Source: DATGKD01 sp035294855 (lineage in GTDB: Bacteria > Actinomycetota > Acidimicrobiia > Acidimicrobiales > UBA8190). From it: DNA of 11,194 nucleotides. The stretch spans positions 1-11,194 of the forward strand of contig DATGKD010000128.1 of assembly GCA_035294855.1 (NCBI GenBank). Direction: 5' to 3'. How positions within the stretch are numbered: the first letter of the stretch is position 1; every line of letters begins with the position of its first letter. Below the pieces are notes generated by a model. It was not told the DNA's origin. It saw only the letters and a program-made list of their open reading frames with translations, and did not search any database. A program made the position numbers and the translations under genes. Below are positions 1 through 7,151 of the stretch, piece after piece.

Positions 1-2712
1 AGAGGCGCGAGTGATCCCCGCGAACGTGACCGTGGCGAGCGCATTCGGTGGGACGACGAGGTCGAGTGCGGTGACCGGTCCGTCCGGCGCCGGCCGCTTC
101 CAACCGACGGCGATGGTGCCGCGCGGCGTGGGTACGGTCCCCTGCGCGCTCGCCAGCCCGGTGGCGGGAGGCGCGACGTCGAACGTCGTGAACCCCGGAC
201 CTGTCGGGCGCACGCCGAGGAGCCACTGCTGGATCTCGACGAGGACGTTGGAGCCCCAGCCGTGCGACATGCTGTCGCCGTTGGCGTCCGACGGCTGCCA
301 CACCTCCCACGTGAACGTGCCGCCACGGGCGAGGATGTTCGCCCATCCGTTCGACGAGGAGTCGGTGAGCACGCGGATCACCCTGGCGTCTTCGCCGGCC
401 ATGGCGAGTGCCCGCACGACCTCGGCGGCGTGCTGCGGCTCGGCTTGCAAGCCGAGTGCGGCCACGTGGCGGGTCACCGCGCCGAGGGCGTGCGCGGGCA
501 CGACGCCGTAGACGAGGGCGCACGCGTTCACCTCCTGCGAGCCGCGTGACGTGCGCGCCCCCCCGCTGAGCCCGTCGACGTACACGCCGTCGGTGCGCGT
601 GAGGTGCTGGTTGATAGCCGCCACGAGCGACGCCTGACGCGCCCGCTGCCGGGCGACTTCCGACGACGGCCGGCCGAGTACCTGCGCGACGTCGGCGGTG
701 CGACCGAAGACGTTGGCGCCGAGGACGTTCACGCGCGTCGCCACGGGGTACGGGTACGACGCCTCCGACGTCTGCAGCCTGGTGACGAGCCCGGTCGAGG
801 AGTCGACGGCCCGGTTCACGTAGCCGGACAGCTTCACGAGCACCGGGTACACGGCGCGCAGCAACACGGTGTCGCCGGTGTGCAGCCAGTAGCGCCACAC
901 CCACTCGGCGTAGACCTCCGCCGACTCGTCGATGTCCTGGGCGCCGAGCCCGGTCGGGTAGATCTTGTTGATCGCCCCGCTCGGCCAGTAGCGGGCCTGC
1001 GACGCCGCGAATTCCTCGAGCGACTTGCGGGTCATGTTCTGGTCGCCGAACGCGGCCATCGCCGTCTGGGACGAGTTGAAGCCGTCGTACAGCCAGGGGC
1101 CCTTCTCGCGCGTCGGCGTGTCGAGGAACTGCTCCTGCGCGCAGTACAGGGCGGAGTGCCGGCCCAGCTCGAACACCGCGTCCACCTGCGGTTCCGACGA
1201 CACGAAGGCCCCGGCGTTCTGGTCGGGCACGACGGCGTGCCTGGTCAGGGCGACCACGTCGGCGGGCGCGAGCGTCTCGCCGGGATCGTCGATCTGCAGG
1301 TAGCGGAACGCCAGGTAGTCGAACGGGTGGAAGACCTCGGCACCACCGCGCTGCACGTACGAGTAGCGCATGTTGGTGTGCTGGGTGCCGTGTTCGGTCG
1401 ACACCTGCCCGGGGAAGCCGGTGAACGAGGGCCCGCCCGGCTCGTCGAGGAGGTAGCCCGCCCGCATCGTGACCACCCGGCCGGCCACGCCGTTCTTGAA
1501 CGAGACGGTGGGCACGGCGGCATAGACCTTGCCGAAGTCCGCCACCACCGCGCCGGACGGAAGGGTGGTCAGGCTGACCGCGGCCACGGGCTCCTCGACC
1601 ACGCGGGTCCGCACCGAGACGAGATGCGTCCACGGCTTCGTGCCCGCCGGCCCGAGCACGGTGGCGGGCGCCCACGCCGAGTCGTCGAACCCCGCGCTGT
1701 CCCAGCCGACGGGAACGGCGCGGCCGTCGATGTTCTCGGTGAAGTCCACGTTGTCGCCCTCGAGGTCGCGCTGGGTCCCGGGGAGCCACGCGCCCGGGCG
1801 CACGCGCCACGTGCCGTCGGTGGTGACGAGCTCGGTCGTGCCGTCAGCGTGGAGCACCGAGACCTGAACGATGCAGCCCGGGTGACCGGCGGGATGGCCC
1901 TTGGTGGCGCCCTGCCACGAGTAGACGAGGGCGAACGCGTTCGGGCGCCCGGGCATTAACGCGGCGGTCACGTCGAGCGTCTCGTAGTACTGCGCGTCGG
2001 GGTAGCAGTGCGCGTGTCCCTTGCCGACGCGATTGCCGTTGACCGACAGCTCGTATTGCTGGCCGGCGGCGACATAGGCGCGCCCCCGCACGATCGGGGA
2101 AGCGGTGAGGGCCACCTCCTTGCGGGCGTAGGTGTACTGGCTCGGCTGGAGCGCCGCCGGGCGCCAGATCCAGCTGGCCCTCCAGTCGCCGTCGCCCAGG
2201 CCGGTCTCGAACGTGGCGCTCGGCGAGAACGGACCGGGACCTCCGGACTGCGCCCACGTCTGGACGGTCCATGCATAGGTGGAGTCGGGCGCGAGTCGCG
2301 GCCCGCCGTACCGGACGAACGCCTGGTCTCCGGAGGCCACCCGGCCGCTGTCCCACACCGTCGTCGAGGAACCCGCGCCCGCCCCGGCGAGCACGGGCCG
2401 CGAGACGACGACCCGGTAGGCGCGTTGGACCGCGCCCCGGCGGGTGTCCCCCACGCCCCACGCGAATTGGACGTCGTCGAGCCCGAGGCCGATCGGGGCG
2501 GCGAGCCCGTCGACCGCGAGGGCGTTCGGACGGCCGGGCGGCCCGCCCACCTCGACATACGGCGGCGGTAGCGGCCGGCGCTTCACGGCCCGGGGGGTGG
2601 GTCCTCCGCATCCCGACAGGACCGAAGCCCCCGAGGCCGCGCCGGTGGCCGCCATGACGCCTGACTTCAGGAGCGCGCGGCGACTCAAGGTCCAGGGGGG
2701 CTGCACCGTCAC
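1..2712 (-). CDS. GH78 alpha-L-rhamnosidase, Tat-exported lipoprotein (3' end outside window)
   Basis: Predicted to hydrolyse terminal alpha-L-rhamnose from glycans or plant glycosides outside the membrane. The frame is open from GTG 2712 to the window edge (904 codons) and the stop lies beyond position 1. The N-terminus is a Tat lipoprotein signal: SRRALLK at residues 10-16, a small-residue h-region, and lipobox LSGC with Cys35. The Bac_rhamnosid_N region follows from about residue 55 (IGLGLDDVQFAW, then AYRVVVSR), then the lectin-like N domain (about 230-260, LSVNGNRVGKGHAHCYPDAQ). The (alpha/alpha)6 catalytic domain has FLDTPTREKGPWLYDG, giving Asp531, Glu536 and Asp543. Their 5- and 7-residue spacing equals Asp567/Glu572/Asp579 of Bacillus RhaB, and Glu803 in TFTWEVWQ fits RhaB Glu841. 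The tail (HGWGSN, LLGVRPTGPGF, PTPRGTIAVGW) is the usual C-terminal beta-domain, so little is missing. The gene lies 25 bp after the DUF4352-like gene, probably in one operon. No clear Shine-Dalgarno is visible; GTG 2706 is an alternative start. The family is certain, the natural substrate is not. Confidence 0.93.
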   Translation of the reverse strand, partial: MTVQPPWTLSRRALLKSGVMAATGAASGASVLSGCGGPTPRAVKRRPLPPPYVEVGGPPGRPNALAVDGLAAPIGLGLDDVQFAWGVGDTRRGAVQRAYRVVVSRPVLAGAGAGSSTTVWDSGRVASGDQAFVRYGGPRLAPDSTYAWTVQTWAQSGGPGPFSPSATFETGLGDGDWRASWIWRPAALQPSQYTYARKEVALTASPIVRGRAYVAAGQQYELSVNGNRVGKGHAHCYPDAQYYETLDVTAALMPGRPNAFALVYSWQGATKGHPAGHPGCIVQVSVLHADGTTELVTTDGTWRVRPGAWLPGTQRDLEGDNVDFTENIDGRAVPVGWDSAGFDDSAWAPATVLGPAGTKPWTHLVSVRTRVVEEPVAAVSLTTLPSGAVVADFGKVYAAVPTVSFKNGVAGRVVTMRAGYLLDEPGGPSFTGFPGQVSTEHGTQHTNMRYSYVQRGGAEVFHPFDYLAFRYLQIDDPGETLAPADVVALTRHAVVPDQNAGAFVSSEPQVDAVFELGRHSALYCAQEQFLDTPTREKGPWLYDGFNSSQTAMAAFGDQNMTRKSLEEFAASQARYWPSGAINKIYPTGLGAQDIDESAEVYAEWVWRYWLHTGDTVLLRAVYPVLVKLSGYVNRAVDSSTGLVTRLQTSEASYPYPVATRVNVLGANVFGRTADVAQVLGRPSSEVARQRARQASLVAAINQHLTRTDGVYVDGLSGGARTSRGSQEVNACALVYGVVPAHALGAVTRHVAALGLQAEPQHAAEVVRALAMAGEDARVIRVLTDSSSNGWANILARGGTFTWEVWQPSDANGDSMSHGWGSNVLVEIQQWLLGVRPTGPGFTTFDVAPPATGLASAQGTVPTPRGTIAVGWKRPAPDGPVTALDLVVPPNALATVTFAGITRAS

Positions 2713-2737
2713 GTCGTCACGTCGCCCACGTCACCGG

Positions 2738-3433
2738 TCACAGCGCGGCGGGCGCCGTCGCCCCGTGGTGGAAGGAGAGCGAGACCTTGCCGGCCGGCAC
2801 GGTGCCCGACACCGGCCCGTAGCTCACGCTGATCTGTGCGCTCGACCCCGGTGCGAGGGTCTCGTCGGCGGTGCCGGCGTGGGCGGCGGAATTGCTGTCG
2901 ACGACCAGGCCCTCGCCGAAGGTGATCGGGCACACGTCGGCGGGATAGCCGGGATCCGCTCCGCAATCAGAGGAGAAGCCGGAGGCTCCGGCGTCGGTTG
3001 CGGGCATCACGAAATCGAGGTCGGTGGCGAGCCCGCTGGCGGGGTCGTCGAAGCTCGAGAGGGGCTCGGGGTTCGACGTCGGATTCTGCACGGTCACGTT
3101 GTCGACGAGGAACGTCTGCCCCGGGGCGGCGCTCCAAAGAAAGGAATTCGCGGTCACAACGATCGCGGACGCCACCGGCTGGGCGGTGACCACGAACGTC
3201 GACGTGCCGTCCGAGACGGTGGCGGGATCGGTGGTGAGCGCCATGGCTCGGGCTGTCGTGACCGCGGCTGCGGGCTGCCTTCCGGCCGGAGCGGACGACC
3301 GTCCACCGCCGCTGCCTCCGACGCCGGCCGTCGGGACGGCGATGGTGGCGATGACGGCCAGCGCCACAATGCCGCCCACGGCGGACGCCCGCGCCGGTCG
3401 GGGGCGGTGTCGCAGCGTTCGCAGTCGCAGCAC
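2738..3433 (-). CDS. Secreted or membrane-anchored DUF4352-like beta-sandwich protein
   Basis: A 231-residue exported protein of unknown function. GTG 3433 is preferred because GAGG lies 6 nt upstream (3443-3440) and the product then begins with an Arg-rich n-region (LRLRTLRHRPRPAR) followed by a hydrophobic segment (residues about 18-38, GGIVALAVIATIAV): a signal peptide or N-terminal anchor. A Gly/Ser/Pro-rich linker leads to a domain of about 150 residues. Its GQTFLVDNVTVQNPTSN, SSFDDPASG and late LAPGSSAQISVSYG segments resemble the DUF4352 / telokin-like immunoglobulin pattern of actinobacterial lipoproteins. Two cysteines (SSDCGADP and ADVCPITF) could form a disulfide. It is the first gene of a likely two-gene unit with the GH78 enzyme, which hints at a shared extracytoplasmic setting but does not define a role. 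A 263-residue form from ATG 3529 is possible, but its extra N-terminus has poorer third-position GC. The family assignment is by eye and moderate. Confidence 0.7.
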   Translation of the reverse strand: MLRLRTLRHRPRPARASAVGGIVALAVIATIAVPTAGVGGSGGGRSSAPAGRQPAAAVTTARAMALTTDPATVSDGTSTFVVTAQPVASAIVVTANSFLWSAAPGQTFLVDNVTVQNPTSNPEPLSSFDDPASGLATDLDFVMPATDAGASGFSSDCGADPGYPADVCPITFGEGLVVDSNSAAHAGTADETLAPGSSAQISVSYGPVSGTVPAGKVSLSFHHGATAPAAL

Positions 3434-3522
3434 GTGGAACCTCGTTCGGTGCCGGCGGCCCGGCCGGGCTGACGGTGGGACCGTCGGTGTCGTGGTCGGT
3501 CTGGTGGCCGACGTTCGGGTGC

Positions 3523-3551
3523 ATCTCATCGGCCGCGTGGCTTCCCGTCAA
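3523..3551 (-). promoter_or_regulatory. Candidate housekeeping promoter for the DUF4352-like / GH78 unit
   Basis: On the minus strand, TTGACG (3551-3546) matches the -35 consensus at 5 of 6 positions and is followed after exactly 17 nt by TGAGAT (3528-3523), a weak -10 with 3 of 6 matches. Transcription would start near 3516 and leave a leader of about 83 nt before GTG 3433. This would exclude the upstream ATG 3529 and ATG 3524 as starts. It lies in the divergent intergenic region where a promoter is expected. Confidence 0.35.
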
Positions 3552-3637
3552 CAGTCGGGCTGCTCCTTCCCCACACGCGCCGCCGCCCGCTGCGCCCCGA
3601 GCAACGGTGCACCTCGTTACGATCGCAGCCCTCGGCC

Positions 3638-4828
3638 ATGGGAACGGACCCGCAGGGGGGACAGGTCTCTGCCGACGTCGCCGTCGTGGGAGGCGGGATC
3701 GTCGGTGCCTCGGTCGCGTACGAGCTCGCCGCCGGCGGAGCCAGCGTGGCCGTGATGGACGCCTCGTTCGCGGGCAGGGCGTCGGACGCCGGTGCCGGCA
3801 TCGTGTCGCCCGAGACCTTCGCCGACCCCGACGAGGAGTGGTTCGAATTCGGGCGTCGCTCCTCGGCGCACCTGCGGGACCTCGTGGGCCGAATCGGCTC
3901 CGACGGTGTCGAGCTCGACGAGGCAACCTTCTCGGAGTGCGGATCCCTGGTGGTCGCGCTGGCAGAGCACGAGGACCGATGGTTCACCGAGGTGGCGACG
4001 CGGGCGACTGCACGCAGCTCCCAGGTGACCGAGATCGCGCCGGCGGAGGCACGAGGTCTGTTCCCTGCGCTCGGAAGGGTGTGGCGAGCACTGCACAGCC
4101 CCACCGCCGGGCGCGTGGACGGCCGGCGTCTGTGCGCGGGATTGCGCGCCGCCGCCGAGCGTCGAGGGGTGCATTTCGTGGCGACCGAGGCGCTGTCGTT
4201 CGAAAGCCACGGCGACCGCGTCGACGCGGTGGTGGGCGCCGACAGCGCCGTCTCGTGCGGCACGGTCGTGCTCGCAGGCGGCGCGTGGACGGCGCGAGCG
4301 GCGCGCTGGGTCGGCGCGTCCGTCCCCGTGACGCCGACGAAAGGTCAAATCGTCCACCTGAAGGTGCGGACAGCAGACGGATCGTTTGCCGCGGTCGGGA
4401 GCGACACGGGACGGTGGCCGATCGTGCAGCCCGTACTCAACTTCTATGTCGTGCCGTGGCCGGACGGCAGGGTGGCGTGCGGCGGCACGTTCGAGCCTGA
4501 CGCCGGGTTCGACGAACGGCCCACGGCGGCGGGCGTCCGCGACCTGCTGCGCGAAGCCGTGACCATCGCACCCGGGCTGGGTGACGCCGAGCTCGTCGAG
4601 GTGCGGGTCGGGTTCCGCCCCGAGAGCGCGGACGATCGCCCGATCCTGGGCCTGCTGCCGGGGACCTCGAACGTCCATGTCTGCACGGGCCACGGCGCGA
4701 ACGGCTTGCTGATGGGTCCGTACTCGGGTGCGCTCGTGGCGCGCGGTGTGCTCGGCGCAGCCGAAGCGATCGCCACCGACGCCGGTGGTTACGGCCCGGC
4801 GCGCTTCGCCGGCGTCCGACCCGACTGA
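3638..4828 (+). CDS. FAD-dependent oxidoreductase, DAO family (glycine/sarcosine/D-amino-acid oxidase-like)
   Basis: A 396-residue flavoenzyme of the DAO superfamily, expected to oxidise a C-N bond of a small amine or amino acid with FAD as cofactor, in the cytoplasm. The N-terminal Rossmann dinucleotide-binding motif is VAVVGGGIVGASVAYEL (GGGIVG at residues 18-23), ending in the acidic residue of VAVMD that normally binds the FAD ribose. The central substrate region includes TPTKGQIVHL, comparable to the RGQ segment of glycine oxidases. The C-terminal FAD signature is intact: VRVGFRPESADDRPILG, then CTGHGANGLLMGPYSG. Length is typical of ThiO/SoxB-like enzymes. No thiamine or sarcosine genes adjoin it, so the substrate cannot be named. 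ATG 3638 is the only reasonable start. There is no Shine-Dalgarno, but TACGAT at 3618-3623 could be a -10 giving a leader of roughly 8 nt, so translation may be near-leaderless. The gene is divergent from the DUF4352-like gene. Confidence 0.88.
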   Translation: MGTDPQGGQVSADVAVVGGGIVGASVAYELAAGGASVAVMDASFAGRASDAGAGIVSPETFADPDEEWFEFGRRSSAHLRDLVGRIGSDGVELDEATFSECGSLVVALAEHEDRWFTEVATRATARSSQVTEIAPAEARGLFPALGRVWRALHSPTAGRVDGRRLCAGLRAAAERRGVHFVATEALSFESHGDRVDAVVGADSAVSCGTVVLAGGAWTARAARWVGASVPVTPTKGQIVHLKVRTADGSFAAVGSDTGRWPIVQPVLNFYVVPWPDGRVACGGTFEPDAGFDERPTAAGVRDLLREAVTIAPGLGDAELVEVRVGFRPESADDRPILGLLPGTSNVHVCTGHGANGLLMGPYSGALVARGVLGAAEAIATDAGGYGPARFAGVRPD

Positions 4829-4849
4829 AGGCGCCTCCGCGCGCGGGCG

Positions 4850-5022
4850 CTACGAAGCAGCCGCGGGGCGAGCCTCGGTGGCGCCGGGGTGACCGCGGGC
4901 GATGAGGGGAGTGGCGACGTCCTCGAGCGAGCGTCCCTCGGCATCGATGCCAGCAGCGCTTCGACGACGCCGGTGCCGCACATGATGGCTGCGGCGAGGC
5001 CGCCGAAGACGAGCGAGTGATG
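4850..5022 (-). pseudogene. Frameshifted relic of an MFS transporter C-terminus
   Basis: Minus-strand translation gives two pieces of an MFS-like tail in different frames. From 5022 down to about 4945, one frame reads HHSLVFGGLAAAIMCGTGVV then EALLA, which looks like the last transmembrane helix. From about 4948 to the stop TAG at 4852-4850, the next frame reads IDAEGRSLEDVATPLIARG followed by an Ala/Pro tail. This resembles the short cytoplasmic tail after helix 12 in many MFS permeases (typically D-x-E-G-R-S-L-E-D/E). The two join at CTGGCATCGATG with a net one-base shift. Nothing MFS-like continues upstream, where the sequence becomes the start of the PE-POL gene. The residue is too short and broken to be functional. 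The call rests on motif memory, without a search. Confidence 0.45.
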
Positions 5023-5061
5023 CCGATCGATAACGTGGACGAAGTGGGTAGACGAGAGAGC

Positions 5062-6816
5062 GTGAGCAAACCCCAGCCGAAGCTCGCTGAGTACCGGGCC
5101 AAGCGCGACTTCGGGGCCACGCCTGAGCCGAGCGGTGCAGCCGCGCACCACTCCGGGCAACGGCGCTTCGTGGTGCAGCATCACCGCGCTCGTCGCAAGC
5201 ACTACGACTTCCGGCTCGAGGTCGACGGGGTCCTCGCCAGCTGGGCGATGCCCAAAGGGCCCAGCCTCGACCCGTCGGTGAGGAGCCTGGCGGTCCACGT
5301 CGAGGACCACCCGATCGAATACGAGGAGTTCGAAGGCGCCATCCCGGGAGGTCAGTACGGCGCGGGCGACGTCATCGTCTGGGACCGCGGCACCTACGTG
5401 CCTGCCAAGGGCGATGACCCGGCCCGGGCCATCCGTGACGGCGAGCTCCATTTCGACATCGAAGGCGACAAGCTCCACGGCCGGTTCGTGCTCGTGCGGA
5501 CCCGCCCGGACGGACGCGGCCAGGAGCAGTGGCTCATGCTGCACAAGCGCGACGACCACGCGCGCGCTGGATGGAATCCGGACGACTACCCCCGGTCGGT
5601 GAAGAGCGGTCGCACGAACGACGAGGTGGCCGCCAACCCGGAGGCCATGTGGAACAGCAGCCTCCCGCCCGAGGAAGCGGAGACTCCCGTGGCGCCTGCC
5701 GATGGCGCCGGGAAGAGCCCGAAGGGTCGAAAAGCGACCGGCACGAGGACCGCGCGGTCGGGGGGGAAAGCGCGGGCGACGAAGCCGTCAGCGTCGACCA
5801 AGGCCCGGGCGGCGAAGGCCGCCGGGACCAGAGCCTCGGCATCGAAGGCGCCGGCGGGAGACACCTTCCCGGCCCCGACCGAAGAGGAGTTGGCCGCGCT
5901 CGACTCACTCGAGAATGAAGGGAGCTGGGAGTTCCAGGGCCGGTCGCTCAAGCTGACGAACCTCAACAAGGTGCTGTTCCCGGCGCGCGCCGGTGGCAGG
6001 CAAGCGACGAAGCGGGACCTGGTGCGCTACTACGCGGAGATCAGTCCCTTCATGCTTCCGTACCTGGTCGAGCGGCCGGTCAACCTGCACCGGTTCCCGA
6101 ACGGCGTGAACGGCGGGAGCTTCTGGCACAAACAGTTGCCGTCGTACGCGCCGGAATGGATCACGCGGTGGCACAACGACCAGGCCCGCCCGGGGGAGAG
6201 CGACTCGTATGCGGTCGTCGACAGCGGCCCGACCCTGGCGTGGATGGCCAACTACGGCGCCGTCGAGCTGCACCCGTGGACATCGTGCATCCCGGACGTC
6301 GACGAGCCGACGTGGGCGCTCATCGACATCGACCCCGGCGACAGGACGACGTTCGACGAGGTGCGCCTCCTGGCGAACACGTACCGCTCGGGTCTCGAGT
6401 ACCTCGGGGTGGTTGCCCTGCCCAAGCTGACGGGCCGGCGGGGCATCCATATCTGGGTCCCGATTTCACCGGGCTACACGTTCGATGACACGAGGGACTG
6501 GGTCGAAAGACTGTCGCGGGCGGTGGGGAACGCCACCCCGGACCTGGTCAGCTGGACCTGGGAGAAGCGCCGCCGCGGCGGCCTGGCCCGCCTCGACTTC
6601 ACGCAGAACGCCAAGAACAAGACCCTCGCCGCGCCCTACAGCGTGCGGGCGGGGGCGGGAGCCCCGGTGTCGGTCCCGATCTCCTGGGAGGAGCTCGAGG
6701 ATCCGTCGCTGCGCAGCGACACCTGGACGATCCGGGATGTCCTCGCCCGGCTGCACGACACCGGCGACCCCTTCCGACGCCTCCTCGGGGTCCGCCAGCC
6801 GCTGCCCGAGCTCTGA
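5062..6816 (+). CDS. ligD: LigD-type PE-POL protein: 3'-phosphoesterase plus DNA/RNA polymerase domain, no ligase domain
   Basis: A 584-residue protein of bacterial non-homologous end joining, predicted to trim 3'-phosphate or ribonucleotide ends and to fill or extend them. The PE domain (residues about 8-165) has RFVVQHHRARRKHYDFRLE and DHPIEYEEFEG. His41, His47, Asp49, Arg51, His83 and Tyr87 match the metal and substrate residues of Pseudomonas LigD (His42, His48, Asp50, Arg52, His84, Tyr88). A Lys/Ala/Ser/Thr-rich linker (about 195-270) follows. The POL domain (about 285-580, AEP primase fold) has the ALIDIDP motif (Asp422, Asp424), TGRRGIHIW (His463), the third metal Asp512 in LDF, and AAPYSVRAGAG. 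The ATP-dependent ligase domain is absent and no Ku gene is in the window. GTG 5062 (VSKPQPKLAEYRAKRDF) is chosen because its length matches PE homologues; ATG 5020 and GTG 5017 are in-frame alternatives that would overlap the MFS relic. No strong Shine-Dalgarno is visible for any of them. Confidence 0.92.
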   Translation: MSKPQPKLAEYRAKRDFGATPEPSGAAAHHSGQRRFVVQHHRARRKHYDFRLEVDGVLASWAMPKGPSLDPSVRSLAVHVEDHPIEYEEFEGAIPGGQYGAGDVIVWDRGTYVPAKGDDPARAIRDGELHFDIEGDKLHGRFVLVRTRPDGRGQEQWLMLHKRDDHARAGWNPDDYPRSVKSGRTNDEVAANPEAMWNSSLPPEEAETPVAPADGAGKSPKGRKATGTRTARSGGKARATKPSASTKARAAKAAGTRASASKAPAGDTFPAPTEEELAALDSLENEGSWEFQGRSLKLTNLNKVLFPARAGGRQATKRDLVRYYAEISPFMLPYLVERPVNLHRFPNGVNGGSFWHKQLPSYAPEWITRWHNDQARPGESDSYAVVDSGPTLAWMANYGAVELHPWTSCIPDVDEPTWALIDIDPGDRTTFDEVRLLANTYRSGLEYLGVVALPKLTGRRGIHIWVPISPGYTFDDTRDWVERLSRAVGNATPDLVSWTWEKRRRGGLARLDFTQNAKNKTLAAPYSVRAGAGAPVSVPISWEELEDPSLRSDTWTIRDVLARLHDTGDPFRRLLGVRQPLPEL

Positions 6817-6853
6817 ACCGGCCACGTCGACGGAACCGGTCGGCCATCCCGGA

Positions 6854-6889
6854 GACGGCGGCGCCGTCAAATCGGGGACGAAGCCCCGA
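6854..6889 (+). terminator. Tandem hairpins after ligD, possible terminator
   Basis: Thirty-seven bases after the ligD stop there are two adjacent perfect stems: GACGGC / GCCGTC (6854-6859 with 6863-6868) and TCGGGG / CCCCGA (6872-6877 with 6884-6889). No U-tract follows, which is common for actinobacterial terminators, so function is plausible but unproven. CCCCGAT at 6917-6923 could compete for the ATCGGGG arm. Confidence 0.4.
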
Positions 6890-7062
6890 CGAAGAACCCT
6901 TTCCGTGGCGCCCGATCCCCGATAGTCCTTTCCCGCCAGGGCTTTTGTCGGCAGCGTGGGCCCAGGACGTGAACGCGAGGCGTGAGTTTCGGCTTCAAGG
7001 ACCGTAGTTCCCGGTGCCGATGAAGCTCATGTTGACCCTTTCGATGCGGGCTCGTGACCCGC

Positions 7063-7091
7063 TTGACCGTCAGGTACGGCTCGATCAGGAT
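7063..7091 (+). promoter_or_regulatory. Candidate housekeeping promoter for the lysozyme-like gene
   Basis: TTGACC (7063-7068, 5 of 6 to the -35 consensus) is separated by 17 nt from CAGGAT (7086-7091), close to the TAGGAT-type -10 common in actinobacteria. Transcription would begin near 7098. The left arm of the 9-bp inverted repeat (7065-7073) overlaps this -35, so the repeat could act as an operator instead of as an RNA stem. Confidence 0.35.
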
Positions 7092-7118
7092 GCGGGCTTC
7101 CCGGCCCGGAGCTCATCG

Positions 7119-7151
7119 ATGACTGACGGTCCACGATGCCGAGAGCACTGA
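7119..7151 (+). CDS. Candidate 10-codon leader ORF
   Basis: ATG 7119 is preceded by GGAG at 7108-7111 with a 7-nt spacer, the best ribosome binding site in this interval. The frame encodes MTDGPRCREH and ends with TGA 7149-7151, which overlaps ATG 7151 of the downstream gene in the TGATG arrangement typical of translational coupling. The peptide has no attenuator-like run of one amino acid. It may simply deliver ribosomes to the overlapping start, or be chance. Confidence 0.35.
   Translation: MTDGPRCREH

Larger units (their letters stand above)
6817..7150 (+). other. Non-coding interval between ligD and the lysozyme-like gene, with inverted repeats
   Basis: No credible protein longer than a short leader peptide is found here on either strand. 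Besides the hairpins just after ligD, it contains: TCGGC/GCCGA (6989-6993 with 7016-7020), continued by ACCG/CGGT (7001-7004 with 7012-7015); GCTTCA/TGAAGC (6992-6997 with 7021-7026), which overlaps and excludes the former; GCGGG/CCCGC (7046-7050 with 7058-7062); CGGGC/GCCCG (7093-7097 with 7104-7108); and a perfect 9-bp pair GACCGTCAG/CTGACGGTC (7065-7073 with 7123-7131) enclosing the last hairpin. GC-rich DNA gives hairpins easily, so only the 9-bp pair and the mutually exclusive stems stand out. I could not match it to a known riboswitch class. Confidence 0.45.

Noticed and set aside
604..1959. Long plus-strand open frame (451 codons) opposite the GH78 gene
   Set aside because: It is extremely His/Arg/Val/Gly-rich and has no family features, while the minus strand encodes a full set of GH78 motifs and catalytic residues. 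It is an antisense shadow of high-GC coding DNA.
2444..3472. Plus-strand open frame of 342 codons across the DUF4352-like gene
   Set aside because: The composition is Gly/Arg repeats without domains, and the minus-strand frame has a signal peptide, ribosome binding site and a domain-like body.
3617..4693. Minus-strand open frame of 358 codons opposite the oxidase
   Set aside because: The plus strand carries GGGIVG and the C-terminal FAD signature; the antisense frame has only biased composition.
6890..7135. ydaO-type c-di-AMP riboswitch or c-di-GMP riboswitch
   Set aside because: The conserved sequence blocks I know for these classes are absent; only generic stems and a 9-bp inverted repeat are present.
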